This document shows, one piece after another, positions 24,102 to 32,969 of a stretch of 64,000 bases of DNA. Each line of letters begins with the position of its first letter. Within the stretch, counting starts at the first letter, position 1. Source of the stretch: Larkinella sp049445795 (GTDB lineage: Bacteria > Bacteroidota > Bacteroidia > Cytophagales > Spirosomataceae). The notes beneath the pieces are model-generated. The model saw only the letters and a program-made list of their open reading frames with translations. It did no database searches and was not told the DNA's origin. Location of the stretch: contig NZ_JBMSDT010000004.1 of assembly GCF_049445795.1 (NCBI RefSeq), positions 372,001 through 436,000 on the forward strand, in the 5' to 3' direction. Position numbers and translations under genes: made by a program.

Positions 24102-24197
24102 CCCCCAACCCCCTGAAGGACGGTCGGCCGCTGCCGGGCTGAAAATTCGTGTGTATAAAGACCGGCAGCGGCCGACCGTCCTTCAGGGGGTTGGGGG
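24102..24197. repeat. Perfect 36-bp GC-rich inverted repeat
   Basis: Arms 24102-24137 and 24162-24197 are exact complements (core GGACGGTCGGCCGCTGCCGG) around a 24-nt loop. The repeat fills the gap from 17 bases after the Ldh-family stop to 12 bases before the transporter ATG. Confidence 0.9.
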
Positions 24198-24209
24198 AAA
24201 AACAATCGA

Positions 24210-25154
24210 ATGACTCCAACAAAACCCCGGCCTTTGCTGGTCATCCTGGCCTTTGCGGCCGTTTACATCATCTGGGGCTCAACCTACCTGGCCGCGCTGC
24301 TCGGGCTGAAGAGTATGCCGCCGTTTCTGATGGCTTCCCTCCGGTTTCTGATCGCCGGGATGTTGCTCCTCGCTTGGTGTATCTGGAAAAAGCAGGCGAC
24401 GCTTTCGGGAAAGATTGTTGCGCGGAACACCCTGAGCGGTGTGCTGATGCTTTTTGGCGGTACCGTTTCGGTGATATGGGCTGAACAGTATATTCCTTCC
24501 GGTTTGGCGGCCATCCTGGTGACAACCCTGCCGTTCTGGTTTGTGATTCTGGATCGGCGGCAGTGGAAGAATTATTTTTCAAACGGGATGATTCCGGGTG
24601 GTTTGGTAATTGGTTTTATCGGGGTAATTCTGTTGCTCGCGCAGCCGGGCCGAATGGGGACACTCCAGCGGGTCGGCGACTATTACTGGCTCAGCATCGC
24701 CGTTTTGATGTCAGGGGGTATTTTCTGGACGGTAGGATCGTTGTTTGCCAAATACAGACCATCGCCTTCCTCGAACCTGCTCAACGGGAGTCTGCAACTG
24801 CTCGCTGCGGGATTGTTCAGTGGGCTGGTAAGTGTTTTCTCGGGCGAACTGGCTGACTTTCAGATCGAGCAAGTTACGGTTGAATCCTGGCTGGCTTTGG
24901 GGTATATGATCGTGATGGGGTCCGTCATTACGTACGTAGCGTACCTGTGGCTGTTGCAGGTCCGGCCCCCGGCCGTCGTCAGTACGTATGCTTATGTTAA
25001 TCCCGTGATTGCTGTTTTGCTGGGAACCCTGTTTGCCAATGAGGTTATTTCGCTGCGGCAGGTACTGGCGCTGGGTGTCATTCTGGTGGGTGTGTTGCTG
25101 GTCAATCTCCCCAATTATCAGAGTGTGCGCAAGGTTGGTAATTCAAAAAAATGA
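24210..25154 (+). CDS. EamA/DMT-family transporter
   Basis: 314 residues, ten predicted membrane helices in two EamA repeats. The first repeat opens LVILAFAAVYIIWGSTYLAA with the usual WGSTYL signature, and the second ends VVSTYAYVNPVIAVLLGTLF. These are inner-membrane drug/metabolite exporters; the substrate is unknown. The ATG follows a perfect 36-bp hairpin, which would be in the leader if transcription comes from the upstream gene. A fragment of a paralogue is found at 15314-15490. Confidence 0.9.
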   Translation: MTPTKPRPLLVILAFAAVYIIWGSTYLAALLGLKSMPPFLMASLRFLIAGMLLLAWCIWKKQATLSGKIVARNTLSGVLMLFGGTVSVIWAEQYIPSGLAAILVTTLPFWFVILDRRQWKNYFSNGMIPGGLVIGFIGVILLLAQPGRMGTLQRVGDYYWLSIAVLMSGGIFWTVGSLFAKYRPSPSSNLLNGSLQLLAAGLFSGLVSVFSGELADFQIEQVTVESWLALGYMIVMGSVITYVAYLWLLQVRPPAVVSTYAYVNPVIAVLLGTLFANEVISLRQVLALGVILVGVLLVNLPNYQSVRKVGNSKK

Positions 25155-25158
25155 TTTG

Positions 25159-25190
25159 TTTCCGGGTGAATTTCTTCCTTGCTACCTTTG
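25159..25190 (+). promoter_or_regulatory. Bacteroidota-type promoter before mltG
   Basis: TACCTTTG (25183-25190) matches the TAnnTTTG -7 element exactly, with TTTC (25159-25162) 20 bases upstream as a near-match to the TTTG -33 element. Transcription would begin near 25197, giving a leader of about 95 bases that includes an imperfect TAGTTTATAGTT/AACTGTAAAC inverted repeat. Confidence 0.6.
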
Positions 25191-25294
25191 CAGCGTTTAG
25201 TGTATACTTTATAGTTTATAGTTGAGAGGAGTGGTGCCCATTTTATCGGGTAGCGAACTGTAAACCAAAAACTGTAAACGAACTAACTTTCTAT

Positions 25295-26332
25295 ATGTCT
25301 CGCAAGTTTGTTGCTGCTGTTTTGATTATCGCTTCTGTTCTGCTGGCTACGTTGTCGTTTTATGCGTGGCAAATTGTTAAGACCCCGAACCTACAGGTTG
25401 GCGAGAACGACAAAGATTTTGAACTTCTTATTCCGCGTGGTGCCAGCTTTGAAACCGTTATGGATACGCTCGAAAAGCACAATGTGGTCAACGATAAGAT
25501 GTCGTTCCGGTTTCTGGCTCGTTTTATGAAGTATACCGATCACGTCAAGTTCGGCCGGTATGTCATCAAAAAGGAAATGAGCAACCACGACGCCATCCGG
25601 AAGCTGCGGTCGGGCGCGCAGGACCCGATGAACGTCACGTTCAACAACATCCGGCTGAAAGACGATCTGATTGCCCGGCTGGGGCGCAAATTCGAATTTG
25701 GTCCGGATAAACTGGACTCGCTGCTGAACGACCCGGTGGTTTGCCAACGCTACGGGTTCGATACCACCACCATCATGTGCATGTTTTTGCCGAACACCTA
25801 CGAGTTTTTTTGGACCACCAGTGCGACCAATTTTCTGGACCGGATGGCCGATGAATATAAGAAATTCTGGACGCCCGAGCGGCAGCAGAAAGCCAAAGAC
25901 CTCGGTCTAACGCAAACCCAGGTCCAGACGCTGGCGTCGATCGTGGAGTCGGAGAGCAAGAAAAACGACGAAAAACCGCGTGTGGCCGGGGTGTATCTGA
26001 ACCGGTTGAAGAAGGGGATGTTGCTGGAAGCCGACCCGACGTTGGTGTTTGCCCACCGCGATTTTACGATCCGCCGGGTACTCAACGTGCACAAACAGAT
26101 TGATTCGCCCTACAACACGTACCGGTTCAAGGGATTACCGCCCGGCCCGATCAACCTGCCGATGCTGAGTTCGATTGATGCGGTTTTGAACGCCGAAAAC
26201 CACGATTATCTCTATTTTGTCGCCCGCGCCGATTTTTCCGGCTATCATACCTTCGCCAGTACGTACGAAGAACACATGAACAACGCCCGGATCTACCACG
26301 CGGAATTGAACAAGCGGGGAATCATGAAATAA
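25295..26332 (+). CDS. mltG: Endolytic murein transglycosylase
   Basis: 345 residues. One N-terminal membrane helix (VAAVLIIASVLLATLSFYAW), a LysM-like segment (LLIPRGASFETVMDTLEKHN) and the YceG catalytic domain with Glu218 in LASIVESES, plus VYLNRLKKGMLLEADPTLVF and LPPGPINLPMLSSIDAVLN. MltG cuts nascent glycan strands in the membrane and sets their length. It is followed by the thioesterase and YihY genes on the same strand. Confidence 0.94.
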   Translation: MSRKFVAAVLIIASVLLATLSFYAWQIVKTPNLQVGENDKDFELLIPRGASFETVMDTLEKHNVVNDKMSFRFLARFMKYTDHVKFGRYVIKKEMSNHDAIRKLRSGAQDPMNVTFNNIRLKDDLIARLGRKFEFGPDKLDSLLNDPVVCQRYGFDTTTIMCMFLPNTYEFFWTTSATNFLDRMADEYKKFWTPERQQKAKDLGLTQTQVQTLASIVESESKKNDEKPRVAGVYLNRLKKGMLLEADPTLVFAHRDFTIRRVLNVHKQIDSPYNTYRFKGLPPGPINLPMLSSIDAVLNAENHDYLYFVARADFSGYHTFASTYEEHMNNARIYHAELNKRGIMK

Positions 26333-26336
26333 ACTA

Positions 26337-26412
26337 ATGATGAATTATGGATGATGAATTATGAAGTTCCTTTGTCTTGGGAACAACCTTTTCATTCATA
26401 ATTCTTCATTCA
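26337..26412. repeat. Imperfect AT-rich inverted repeat after mltG
   Basis: ATGATGAATTATGAA-GTTCC on the left faces GGAAC...TTCATAATTCTTCAT on the right. The arms hold simple GATGAATTATG units, start a few bases after the mltG stop, and end just before the next gene. Confidence 0.5.
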
Positions 26413-26416
26413 ATAC

Positions 26417-26836
26417 ATGTTCACTTTCGAAGTGCCTCCCATCCGGGTTCGCTACGCCGATACCGACCAGATGGGTTATGTTTATTACGGAAATTACGCC
26501 CGGTATTATGAGATTGGGCGGGTGGAAGCCCTCCGGAGCCTGGGTTTTCATTACAAAGCGATGGAAGATTCGGGCGTGATGATGCCCGTCTACGAAAACC
26601 GTTCTCGCTATTTGCGCCCGGCCCGGTACGACGATCTGCTGACGATTCGGGTCACCATCCGGGAGTTGCCCAATGTCCGGATTGTCTTTCTGTACGACAT
26701 TTACAACCAGAACGGAGAGCACCTGAATACGGGCGAGACAACGCTGGTGTTCATGCTGGCCGATTCGGGGCGACTAACCAAAGCGCCCGCTGAATTGATT
26801 GAAAAGCTGAAACCTTTTCTGATACAGACGGTTTAA
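26417..26836 (+). CDS. YbgC/4-hydroxybenzoyl-CoA thioesterase-family acyl-CoA thioesterase
   Basis: 139-residue hot-dog fold protein. The active-site motif is RYADTDQMGYVYYGNYARYYE with catalytic Asp17, followed by the core helix and RYLRPARYDDLLTIRVTI. It hydrolyses acyl-CoA or acyl-ACP thioesters in the cytoplasm; which acyl chain is unknown. It is packed between mltG and yihY with only short gaps, suggesting one transcription unit linked to envelope metabolism. Confidence 0.9.
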   Translation: MFTFEVPPIRVRYADTDQMGYVYYGNYARYYEIGRVEALRSLGFHYKAMEDSGVMMPVYENRSRYLRPARYDDLLTIRVTIRELPNVRIVFLYDIYNQNGEHLNTGETTLVFMLADSGRLTKAPAELIEKLKPFLIQTV

Positions 26837-26862
26837 TTTTTGTTCAGTAACGCTACTTCATC

Positions 26863-27816
26863 ATGTTGGAAAAATTGATGCAGTACAACGCCGTTCAGCG
26901 CGTTATTCTCTTCCTGCAAAAACACCAGGCTTTCGATTCGAAGCAAAACTGGTTTGATTTTCTCCGGAAATTCCTGCCTAAAGTTACCGACAATGACACC
27001 AGCGAACGCGCGGCTTCGGTGGCCTACAGCCTGATTCTGGCGGTTTTTCCGGCGGTGATCTTTGTTTTTACCCTGATACCGCTGATTCCGATTCCGGACC
27101 TGGAAGGGCAGGTGATGGATTTCTTTGCGCGCGTCCTGCCCGCATCGACCTACGAAACCGTCAAAACGACCATTTACGACATCATAAGCCGGCCGCGGGG
27201 TGGGGTGCTGTCGTTCGGGTTTTTGCTGGCTTTGTATGCCGCTACAAACGGAATCCTGTCATTGATGATGGCCTTTAACTCGTCGCACAAAACCGGCGAA
27301 CGGCGCGGTTTTCTGAAAACCCGGCTGATAGCCTTTGGACTGACGATCATGCTGGCGTTTGCGCTGTTTCTGGCGATTGCCGTACTGGTTGTCGGGGGTG
27401 TCATCACGGATTACCTTCAGCGAATTCAGATACTTGATAATATTGTAGTTACCAACTTGTTGAACATTGCCCGTTACCTGGTGGTATTTGCGGTATTTAT
27501 AGCCGCCATTTCGGTGATTTATAAATTTGGCCCTGACATCGATATGAAATGGAAGTTTGTCAACCCGGGCGGAATTATAGCCTCCGTGCTGGTAGTCCTG
27601 ACAACCTACGGTTTTTCGTTTTATGTTTCCAATTTCGGTTCTTATAACAAGCTGTACGGCTCCATCGGAACACTGATTGTGTTGATGATCTGGATTAATT
27701 TAGTCTGTTTATTGCTGATTATCGGTTTCGATTTAAACGTAGCGCTCTATCAATTGGAAGGTAATAAGAATCCGCAGGGGGAAGAAAAAACAATAAATGC
27801 TCCCCAAACCGCTTAG
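26863..27816 (+). CDS. YihY/BrkB-family inner-membrane protein
   Basis: 317 residues with six membrane helices in the YihY pattern: AASVAYSLILAVFPAVIFVF, PRGGVLSFGFLLALYAATNG, LIAFGLTIMLAFALFLAIAV, ARYLVVFAVFIAAISVIYKF, NPGGIIASVLVVLTTYGFSF and YGSIGTLIVLMIWINLVCLL. The family was once called ribonuclease BN in error; true function is unsettled. The 255-bp gap after it (27817-28071) shows no gene; a TACTATTG -7-like element lies near 28012-28019. Confidence 0.9.
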   Translation: MLEKLMQYNAVQRVILFLQKHQAFDSKQNWFDFLRKFLPKVTDNDTSERAASVAYSLILAVFPAVIFVFTLIPLIPIPDLEGQVMDFFARVLPASTYETVKTTIYDIISRPRGGVLSFGFLLALYAATNGILSLMMAFNSSHKTGERRGFLKTRLIAFGLTIMLAFALFLAIAVLVVGGVITDYLQRIQILDNIVVTNLLNIARYLVVFAVFIAAISVIYKFGPDIDMKWKFVNPGGIIASVLVVLTTYGFSFYVSNFGSYNKLYGSIGTLIVLMIWINLVCLLLIIGFDLNVALYQLEGNKNPQGEEKTINAPQTA

Positions 27817-28071
27817 AGAGCATTTACAATAACCCTAACCCAAAAAATCACAAACCCGGCTTTTCAGCGCAAGTTTTGACTGTTTCTCTTTCTAAATCAG
27901 TATAAAAACCGTGCCAAACAGGTTTTATTTTTAGTCAACGGGCAGGCACATTTCCTGGCCGGATCAATGCCGTTCCCTAAAAAAGATTGCTTCTATTGCA
28001 TCAATTATTTCTACTATTGCGTACGGGAGAGTAGCGGTCTCTTTGTTTGATAAATACGCTTCATCACCACT

Positions 28072-29118
28072 ATGGCTGAAACTCTTAAGGGTGCTTCGCA
28101 CGGATTACTGGCAGATTATCTGTCGTCGATCCGGCCGCTGGTATCCGTGATTTGTATAAGTTACAACCATGAATCCTTTATTTCCGCTGCGCTGCAATCG
28201 GTTTTAGAACAAACGTATCCGGCCATCGAATTGATCGTAATCGATAATCACAGCACGGATCGATCGGTTCAACGGGTTGAGGAACTGCAAAAAGAACATC
28301 CGACTATTCAGCTCATTCAAAATACCGAAAACCTGGGGATCTGTCGGGCCTTCAACCAGGGTCTGCAACGGGCCAAAGGAAAGTATGTTATTGATTTTTC
28401 GGCAGACGATGTGATGCACCGCGACCGCATTGCCCGGCAGGTGGCCGGTTTTGAGCGGTTGCCGGGTGATTACGCCGTGATTTTCAGTAATGCCGCTTTC
28501 ATTGATGAAAAAGACCGTTTGACGGGTTATCATTTCCCGGTGGATCAAAATGGAAAGGCCACGGGTCAGGTGCCGTCGGGCTGGATTTTTAGGGATATTC
28601 TGGCTGCTTACGTTGTGCCGACTCCCACGATGATGATGCGGAAAGATGTACTGGAAAGCCTGGGGGGGTACGACGAATCGCTCAGTTACGAAGATTTTGA
28701 TTTTTGGGTTCGGTCGGCCCGACATTACCGCTACCATTATCAGGATGAAGTGCTGACCAGCAAGCGGGTGCTGGCTCGGTCGCTTTCCACGCAGTTCCGC
28801 GACCGGCACAATGCTTTGCTTATGTCCACCCTGAAAGTCTGTTACAAGGCTTTCGACCAGTGTCAGTCGGCCGAAGAGTACGGGGCGCTGGCGGGCCGTA
28901 TCCGCTGGTTTATCCGGCAATGTTTTTACACGGAGCAGTTTGAACTGGCCTTCCGGTTTCGGGAGTTACTCGAATACATGGAAAAACCGGACTGGCGGAC
29001 GGCGCTCATTCTGCGGCTGTGTCAGTGGCACATTCCGATCCACAGATTTTACCAGCGTTACGCACAATGGCAGCAACATCGGCAGGTGAGCCGGGGAACT
29101 ATCCGGCCGGTTGTTTGA
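28072..29118 (+). CDS. Glycosyltransferase family 2 protein
   Basis: 348 residues. GT-A domain at about 20-240: VSVICISYNHESFISAALQS, then IELIVIDNHSTDRSVQRVEE, GICRAFNQGLQRAKGKY and the metal/nucleotide-sugar motif DFSADDVMHRDRIARQ, followed by GGYDESLSYEDFDFWVRSAR. The C-terminal 100 residues are helical and basic and may contact membrane or acceptor. It would transfer a sugar to a surface polysaccharide or lipid. No other polysaccharide genes adjoin it. Confidence 0.9.
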   Translation: MAETLKGASHGLLADYLSSIRPLVSVICISYNHESFISAALQSVLEQTYPAIELIVIDNHSTDRSVQRVEELQKEHPTIQLIQNTENLGICRAFNQGLQRAKGKYVIDFSADDVMHRDRIARQVAGFERLPGDYAVIFSNAAFIDEKDRLTGYHFPVDQNGKATGQVPSGWIFRDILAAYVVPTPTMMMRKDVLESLGGYDESLSYEDFDFWVRSARHYRYHYQDEVLTSKRVLARSLSTQFRDRHNALLMSTLKVCYKAFDQCQSAEEYGALAGRIRWFIRQCFYTEQFELAFRFRELLEYMEKPDWRTALILRLCQWHIPIHRFYQRYAQWQQHRQVSRGTIRPVV

Positions 29119-29153
29119 AAAAATTGGATGGCAAATAGCGGATAAAATCGTTA

Positions 29154-29184
29154 TTTGCAACCAAATTGCCGCCTGCTAGTTTAG
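29154..29184 (+). promoter_or_regulatory. Candidate Bacteroidota promoter before the YciO/Sua5 gene
   Basis: TTTG (29154-29157), 19 bases, then TAGTTTAG (29177-29184), one mismatch from TAnnTTTG, ending 20 bases before the ATG. Spacing and position fit; a short leader of about 10-15 bases would result. Confidence 0.5.
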
Positions 29185-29203
29185 CCAAAAAGCCCCGAAC
29201 CTC

Positions 29204-29827
29204 ATGGCTGCCGAATACCTCACCATTCATCCCCAAACACCGGAAGAACGAAAAATTCGTCATGTTGTCGAGGTGCTGCGCGATGGTGGCGTAATCATTT
29301 ATCCGACCGACACCATCTATGGGCTGGGCTGCGATATACACAATACGCGGGCCATTGAACGGGTCGCCCGGATCAAGGGCATCAAGCCACAAAAGAATGA
29401 TTTCTCCTTCATCTGCCACGATCTGAGCCACATTGCCGACTACGCCCGGGTAAGCAACCAGGCTTTTAAACTCATGAAGCGGCTGCTGCCGGGGCCCTAC
29501 ACGTTCATTCTGGATGTGAGCAGCCGGGTCCCGAAAATCCTGCATACCAATAAGCGAACTGTGGGCATCCGGATTCCCGACCATTCGATTCCCCGCGCCA
29601 TCGTGAAGGAACTCGGCAACCCGATCATCACGACGACCATCAAGGATATCGAAGACGACATCGTTCCGTACATCACCGACCCGGAGATTATTTTCGAACG
29701 GTTTCAGCATCAGGTCGATATCGTCATCGATGGCGGCATGGGTGGCAACATTCCCTCGACGATCATAGATGCTACCACCGATGCCTTTGAAATTGTTCGA
29801 TGGGGCCTGGGTGAAATTGAAGAATAG
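29204..29827 (+). CDS. Sua5/YciO/YrdC-family (threonylcarbamoyl-AMP synthase-like) protein
   Basis: 207 residues covering one YrdC domain: VVEVLRDGGVIIYPTDTIYG, LGCDIHNTRAIERVARIKG (KxR...SxN region reads KPQKNDFSFICHDLS), LLPGPYTFILDVSS and KRTVGIRIPDHSIPRAIV. Members make threonylcarbamoyl-AMP for tRNA t6A, or, in the YciO branch, have an uncertain RNA-related role. The length and lack of a Sua5 C-terminal domain put it nearer YciO, but the exact branch is not certain. Confidence 0.85.
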   Translation: MAAEYLTIHPQTPEERKIRHVVEVLRDGGVIIYPTDTIYGLGCDIHNTRAIERVARIKGIKPQKNDFSFICHDLSHIADYARVSNQAFKLMKRLLPGPYTFILDVSSRVPKILHTNKRTVGIRIPDHSIPRAIVKELGNPIITTTIKDIEDDIVPYITDPEIIFERFQHQVDIVIDGGMGGNIPSTIIDATTDAFEIVRWGLGEIEE

Positions 29828-29922
29828 CGGTTTTGAACGGGTCCGGACCGATTCAGAAACCGTGTGCTATTATTTTTCAGTTTCCGCTTCTGATTCCCCG
29901 CAGAGTTTCTATTTTTGGCAAA

Positions 29923-30030
29923 CGTACCCTGCCGTACCCACGGACTTTAGTCCGTGTGAGTTAATATGACCAATTAGGTAGAACAAACTCCCAAAACACG
30001 GACTAATGTCCGTGGGTACGGCAGGATACG
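29923..30030. repeat. GC-rich inverted repeat, ACGGACTTTAGTCCGT family, copy 1
   Basis: The left arm holds CGTACCCACGGACTTTAGTC and the right arm its complement with a T-to-A-type change (GGACTAATGTCCGTGGGTACG). The core is itself a palindrome. Related copies at 45286 and 50877 also lie between same-strand genes. The rest of 29828-30088 shows no gene. Confidence 0.85.
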
Positions 30031-30088
30031 ATATCGTCTCATTCTTAATCAAAACACAGTGGTAAACGGAGGGTATAGGCCGTGCCGG

Positions 30089-31138
30089 ATGGCATGGAAA
30101 TTAGTAGCAGTAGCTTCAGTGCTTTTTCAATTCAGTGTACTCACCGGTTGTTCGTCCAGCAACGGGAAGAACGAAGAAACCGCCAAAACCGATAGTGTAG
30201 CCGCTTCTGGTGCTGCTCCGGCGAAGGATTCGGCACAATCACCAGCGCCGGTAACGACGGCTGCGGCCGATACCACCACCAACACGGACCCGCTGAAAGC
30301 GGATAGCCTCCGGTTTGCCGGAACCTTGCCGGACACAATTTTGCCCCACCGCCGGATTCTGGCCTACTATGGCAACCCCCATTCGACCCGGATGGGTATT
30401 TTGGGGGAATATCCCCGGAAAGAAATGCTGCGCCGGCTGGATCAGGAAGCCGAACGCTGGCAGAAAGCCGATCCCTCCAAGCCCGTTCAGAAAGCCCTCC
30501 ATCTGGTAGCCATTTCGGCCCAGGGCTCTCCGCAGAAAGACGGTAAATACCGGCTTCGAATGAGCGACAAAACCATTCGGAAAGTGATTAGCTGGGGAGC
30601 GCAGCACGGCGCCATTGTGTTCCTGGACATTCAGGTGGGCCTGGCCGATTTGAAAGGCGAGATGGCGTACCTGGAAAAATACCTGAAGCTTCCGTACGTT
30701 CATTTGGGGATCGACCCTGAATTTTCGATGAAAACCGGAGCAAAACCGGGTACCAAAATCGGTACCTATGATGCCGCCGACGTCAACGATGCCGTGCAGT
30801 TTTTGAGTCGGGTCGTGAAGGAAAATAACCTGCCGCCCAAAATCCTGGTGGTTCACCGGTTTACGCAGCGCATGGTGACCAATTACCAGAACATTAAAAA
30901 AGACCCACGCGTCGCTATTGTGATCGACATGGACGGCTGGGGGCCGCCTTCGCTTAAAATCGACTCCTACCGCGACTACATCGTCAAGGAACCCGTGCAG
31001 TATACCGGTTTTAAGTTGTTCTACAAAAACGATCTGAAAAAGGTCGATCACCGCTCCAAACACAAAGTGCCGCACCTCATGGAGCCTGAAGAAGTGCTGG
31101 CCCTCGACCCAAAACCGTTGTACATTCAGTACCAGTGA
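30089..31138 (+). CDS. Hypothetical lipoprotein
   Basis: 349 residues. Start ATG 30089 gives a lipoprotein signal with lipobox LTG-Cys21, followed by a disordered Ala/Asp/Thr-rich linker to about residue 85, then a folded domain beginning RRILAYYGNPHSTRMGILGE. The later pattern (LHLVAISAQGSP, HGAIVFLDIQVGLADLK, LPYVHLGIDPEFSM, PPKILVVHRFTQRMV, VAIVIDMDGWGPPS) alternates strands and helices like a TIM barrel, with several acidic residues at strand ends. No named family is recognised. Convergent with the acyltransferase gene, from which a long inverted repeat separates it. Confidence 0.75.
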   Translation: MAWKLVAVASVLFQFSVLTGCSSSNGKNEETAKTDSVAASGAAPAKDSAQSPAPVTTAAADTTTNTDPLKADSLRFAGTLPDTILPHRRILAYYGNPHSTRMGILGEYPRKEMLRRLDQEAERWQKADPSKPVQKALHLVAISAQGSPQKDGKYRLRMSDKTIRKVISWGAQHGAIVFLDIQVGLADLKGEMAYLEKYLKLPYVHLGIDPEFSMKTGAKPGTKIGTYDAADVNDAVQFLSRVVKENNLPPKILVVHRFTQRMVTNYQNIKKDPRVAIVIDMDGWGPPSLKIDSYRDYIVKEPVQYTGFKLFYKNDLKKVDHRSKHKVPHLMEPEEVLALDPKPLYIQYQ

Positions 31139-31140
31139 GG

Positions 31141-31266
31141 AGTTAAGAGTGATGAATTAAGACGGGGCCGCCCGTGCGGTGATGAGTTGCTCTGCCTGAG
31201 CCAATAAACCGGCGGAGCAACTCATCACCGCACGGGCGGCCCCGTCTTAACTCATAACTCTTAACT
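31141..31266. repeat. 56-bp inverted repeat between convergent genes
   Basis: Arms 31141-31196 and 31211-31266 match at 53 of 56 positions around a 14-nt loop. The centre of each arm is GACGGGGCCGCCCGTGCGGT, which recurs almost unchanged at 57738-57845. It begins 2 bases after one stop codon and runs into the other, filling the whole gap. Likely a two-way terminator. Confidence 0.92.
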
Positions 31267-32140
31267 AAAATTTGACCTGTGTTTTGGCATACTTGTCCCG
31301 TTGGTGTTTCCAGCGTTTATGGGACCAGAGCCAGTCGGCGGGGTGGTGCCGGATCGTCTGCTCCAGATAATCCCGATAGCGGTTGATGATTTCACCGTCG
31401 GGGAGGTGCTGATACGGCGGTTCGGCGATGAGGTAGAATGTCATGGTGTAATGACCCCGACGCGTTCGGATCATTTCTGTATAAAAAACCGGTAGATTGA
31501 AACTCCTCGCCAGCCGTTCAGTACCGGGATAAAAGGGCGTCTCCTGATGCAGAAAGGTAGTCCAGTAGCCAAATTCCGGCTGGTCGGGGATCTGGTCGGC
31601 AACCAGCGGAATCAACCGGGGTTCGTTCCGGCGGGTGGCCATTTCCCGCAGCAGACCCTTCATAGGAATAGGTTTTGCTCCAAAATTTGAGCGGATGTAA
31701 TGAACAAGCCGTTCTGAAAGCGGATTCGCCAACTTTTTGTACACCGCATCGGCGGGCATGCCGTGAACGACCGAGGCCGAGGGGGCCCACTCCCAGTTGC
31801 ACTGGTGGGAGGCCATGATCAACACCGGCTGACCTTTGGCTAACTTTTCTTTTACCAGTTCCGAATTCGTAAATAAAACGCGTCTTTTTAGTTCCTCCGG
31901 TGACATTCCCGGTAACTTCAACGTCTCAACTAAAACATCGGCTAGATTGCGGTAAAAATTTTGGGCAATTTGCCGAAGCTCTTTATCTGATTTTTCGGGA
32001 AACGAGCGTTTTAAATTGGTCAGGATAACCTGTTTTCGATACTGAATGACATAGGCCAACAGGAAGTATAAAACGTTGGCAAGGGCGTAGAAAACAGAAA
32101 ATGGAAGTCGGGTGAACCATCGAAACAGCGTTAGTGTCAT
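31265..32140 (-). CDS. LpxL/HtrB-family lysophospholipid/lipid A acyltransferase
   Basis: 291 residues: N-terminal membrane helix (FSVFYALANVLYFLLAYVI), RKQVILTNLKRSFPEKSDKE, the catalytic HxxxxE region MASHQCNWEWAP near 137, ADQIPDQPEFGYWTTFLHQE and PFYPGTERLARSFNLPVFYT, ending with PADWLWSHKRWK. It adds a secondary acyl chain to lipid A or a related lipid at the inner membrane. Divergent from the WbqC-like gene. Confidence 0.9.
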   Translation of the reverse strand: MTLTLFRWFTRLPFSVFYALANVLYFLLAYVIQYRKQVILTNLKRSFPEKSDKELRQIAQNFYRNLADVLVETLKLPGMSPEELKRRVLFTNSELVKEKLAKGQPVLIMASHQCNWEWAPSASVVHGMPADAVYKKLANPLSERLVHYIRSNFGAKPIPMKGLLREMATRRNEPRLIPLVADQIPDQPEFGYWTTFLHQETPFYPGTERLARSFNLPVFYTEMIRTRRGHYTMTFYLIAEPPYQHLPDGEIINRYRDYLEQTIRHHPADWLWSHKRWKHQRDKYAKTQVKF

Positions 32141-32189
32141 TCGAAAAAAGGGCGACTGAACAGCAATTCAATACCGGCAAATTAAAATT

Positions 32190-32909
32190 TTGCCAAACCG
32201 TTTGCTTGTTCCATGCGAAATACATTTATTTGGTCCTATCAACAGGTCGAGTATATTGGAAAAGTACCAAGTTGGTTGTGCTTGTCAGGGCATCCGGATT
32301 GAGTTACATTATCTGCCCAGCCTGACTTATTTCACCGCACTTTTACCCTTCGATACCGTTCGGCTGGAAGCAGCCGAGCATTATGGAAAGCAAAGTTACA
32401 GAAATCGGTGTTATGTCCTGACAGCAAACGGCATTGACCGGCTGACGGTTCCGGTACTAAATGGAACGCACAAGCAGTCGATTCGGGAGGTTCGGATCGA
32501 TAACCGGCAAGCCTGGCCCGACCGTCACTGGCGGTGTTTGGTTACGGCTTACAGCAAAGCTCCTTTTTTTGAGTATTACGCTGATGATTTCGAAAGGGTA
32601 CTTCGCCGGAAATGGGTCAACCTGTTTGACCTGAATCTGGAATTGCTGACATTATGTCTGCAATGGCTGGGCTGGTCGAAAAAGCTTCAGTTGACTGAAA
32701 CGTTTGATAAACAATCGGTTGAGGGGTTTTTCAACGCTCATGATCAGATTCAAGTTCGGGAAAGTATACAAAATGGCAGGTTTTACAAGCCGGTTGCGTA
32801 CCAACAGAACTTTGGCAACGTATTTGTACCGGACCTAAGCATTCTGGATTTGATTTTCTGCCAGGGACCCTCCGCTACCGACGTTCTGAAGCAGTCACGG
32901 ATACAGTGA
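32190..32909 (+). CDS. WbqC-like family protein
   Basis: The recognisable domain begins at ELHYLPSLTYFTALLPFDTV and continues with YGKQSYRNRCYVLTANGIDR, KQSIREVRIDNRQAWPDRHW, TAYSKAPFFEYYADDFERVL and FVPDLSILDLIFCQGP, typical of WbqC-like proteins sometimes found with sugar-surface genes. The start is unclear: no in-frame ATG precedes the domain, only TTG at 32190 and a later TTG near 32256, or an ATT/ATC start close to 32290. The domain itself looks intact. Function unknown. Confidence 0.8.
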   Translation: MPNRLLVPCEIHLFGPINRSSILEKYQVGCACQGIRIELHYLPSLTYFTALLPFDTVRLEAAEHYGKQSYRNRCYVLTANGIDRLTVPVLNGTHKQSIREVRIDNRQAWPDRHWRCLVTAYSKAPFFEYYADDFERVLRRKWVNLFDLNLELLTLCLQWLGWSKKLQLTETFDKQSVEGFFNAHDQIQVRESIQNGRFYKPVAYQQNFGNVFVPDLSILDLIFCQGPSATDVLKQSRIQ

Positions 32910-32969
32910 ACAATACCGAAAAAATTTTCGTTAGTACGAAAAGACGCATTCTAATACAACCCTAAGCGA

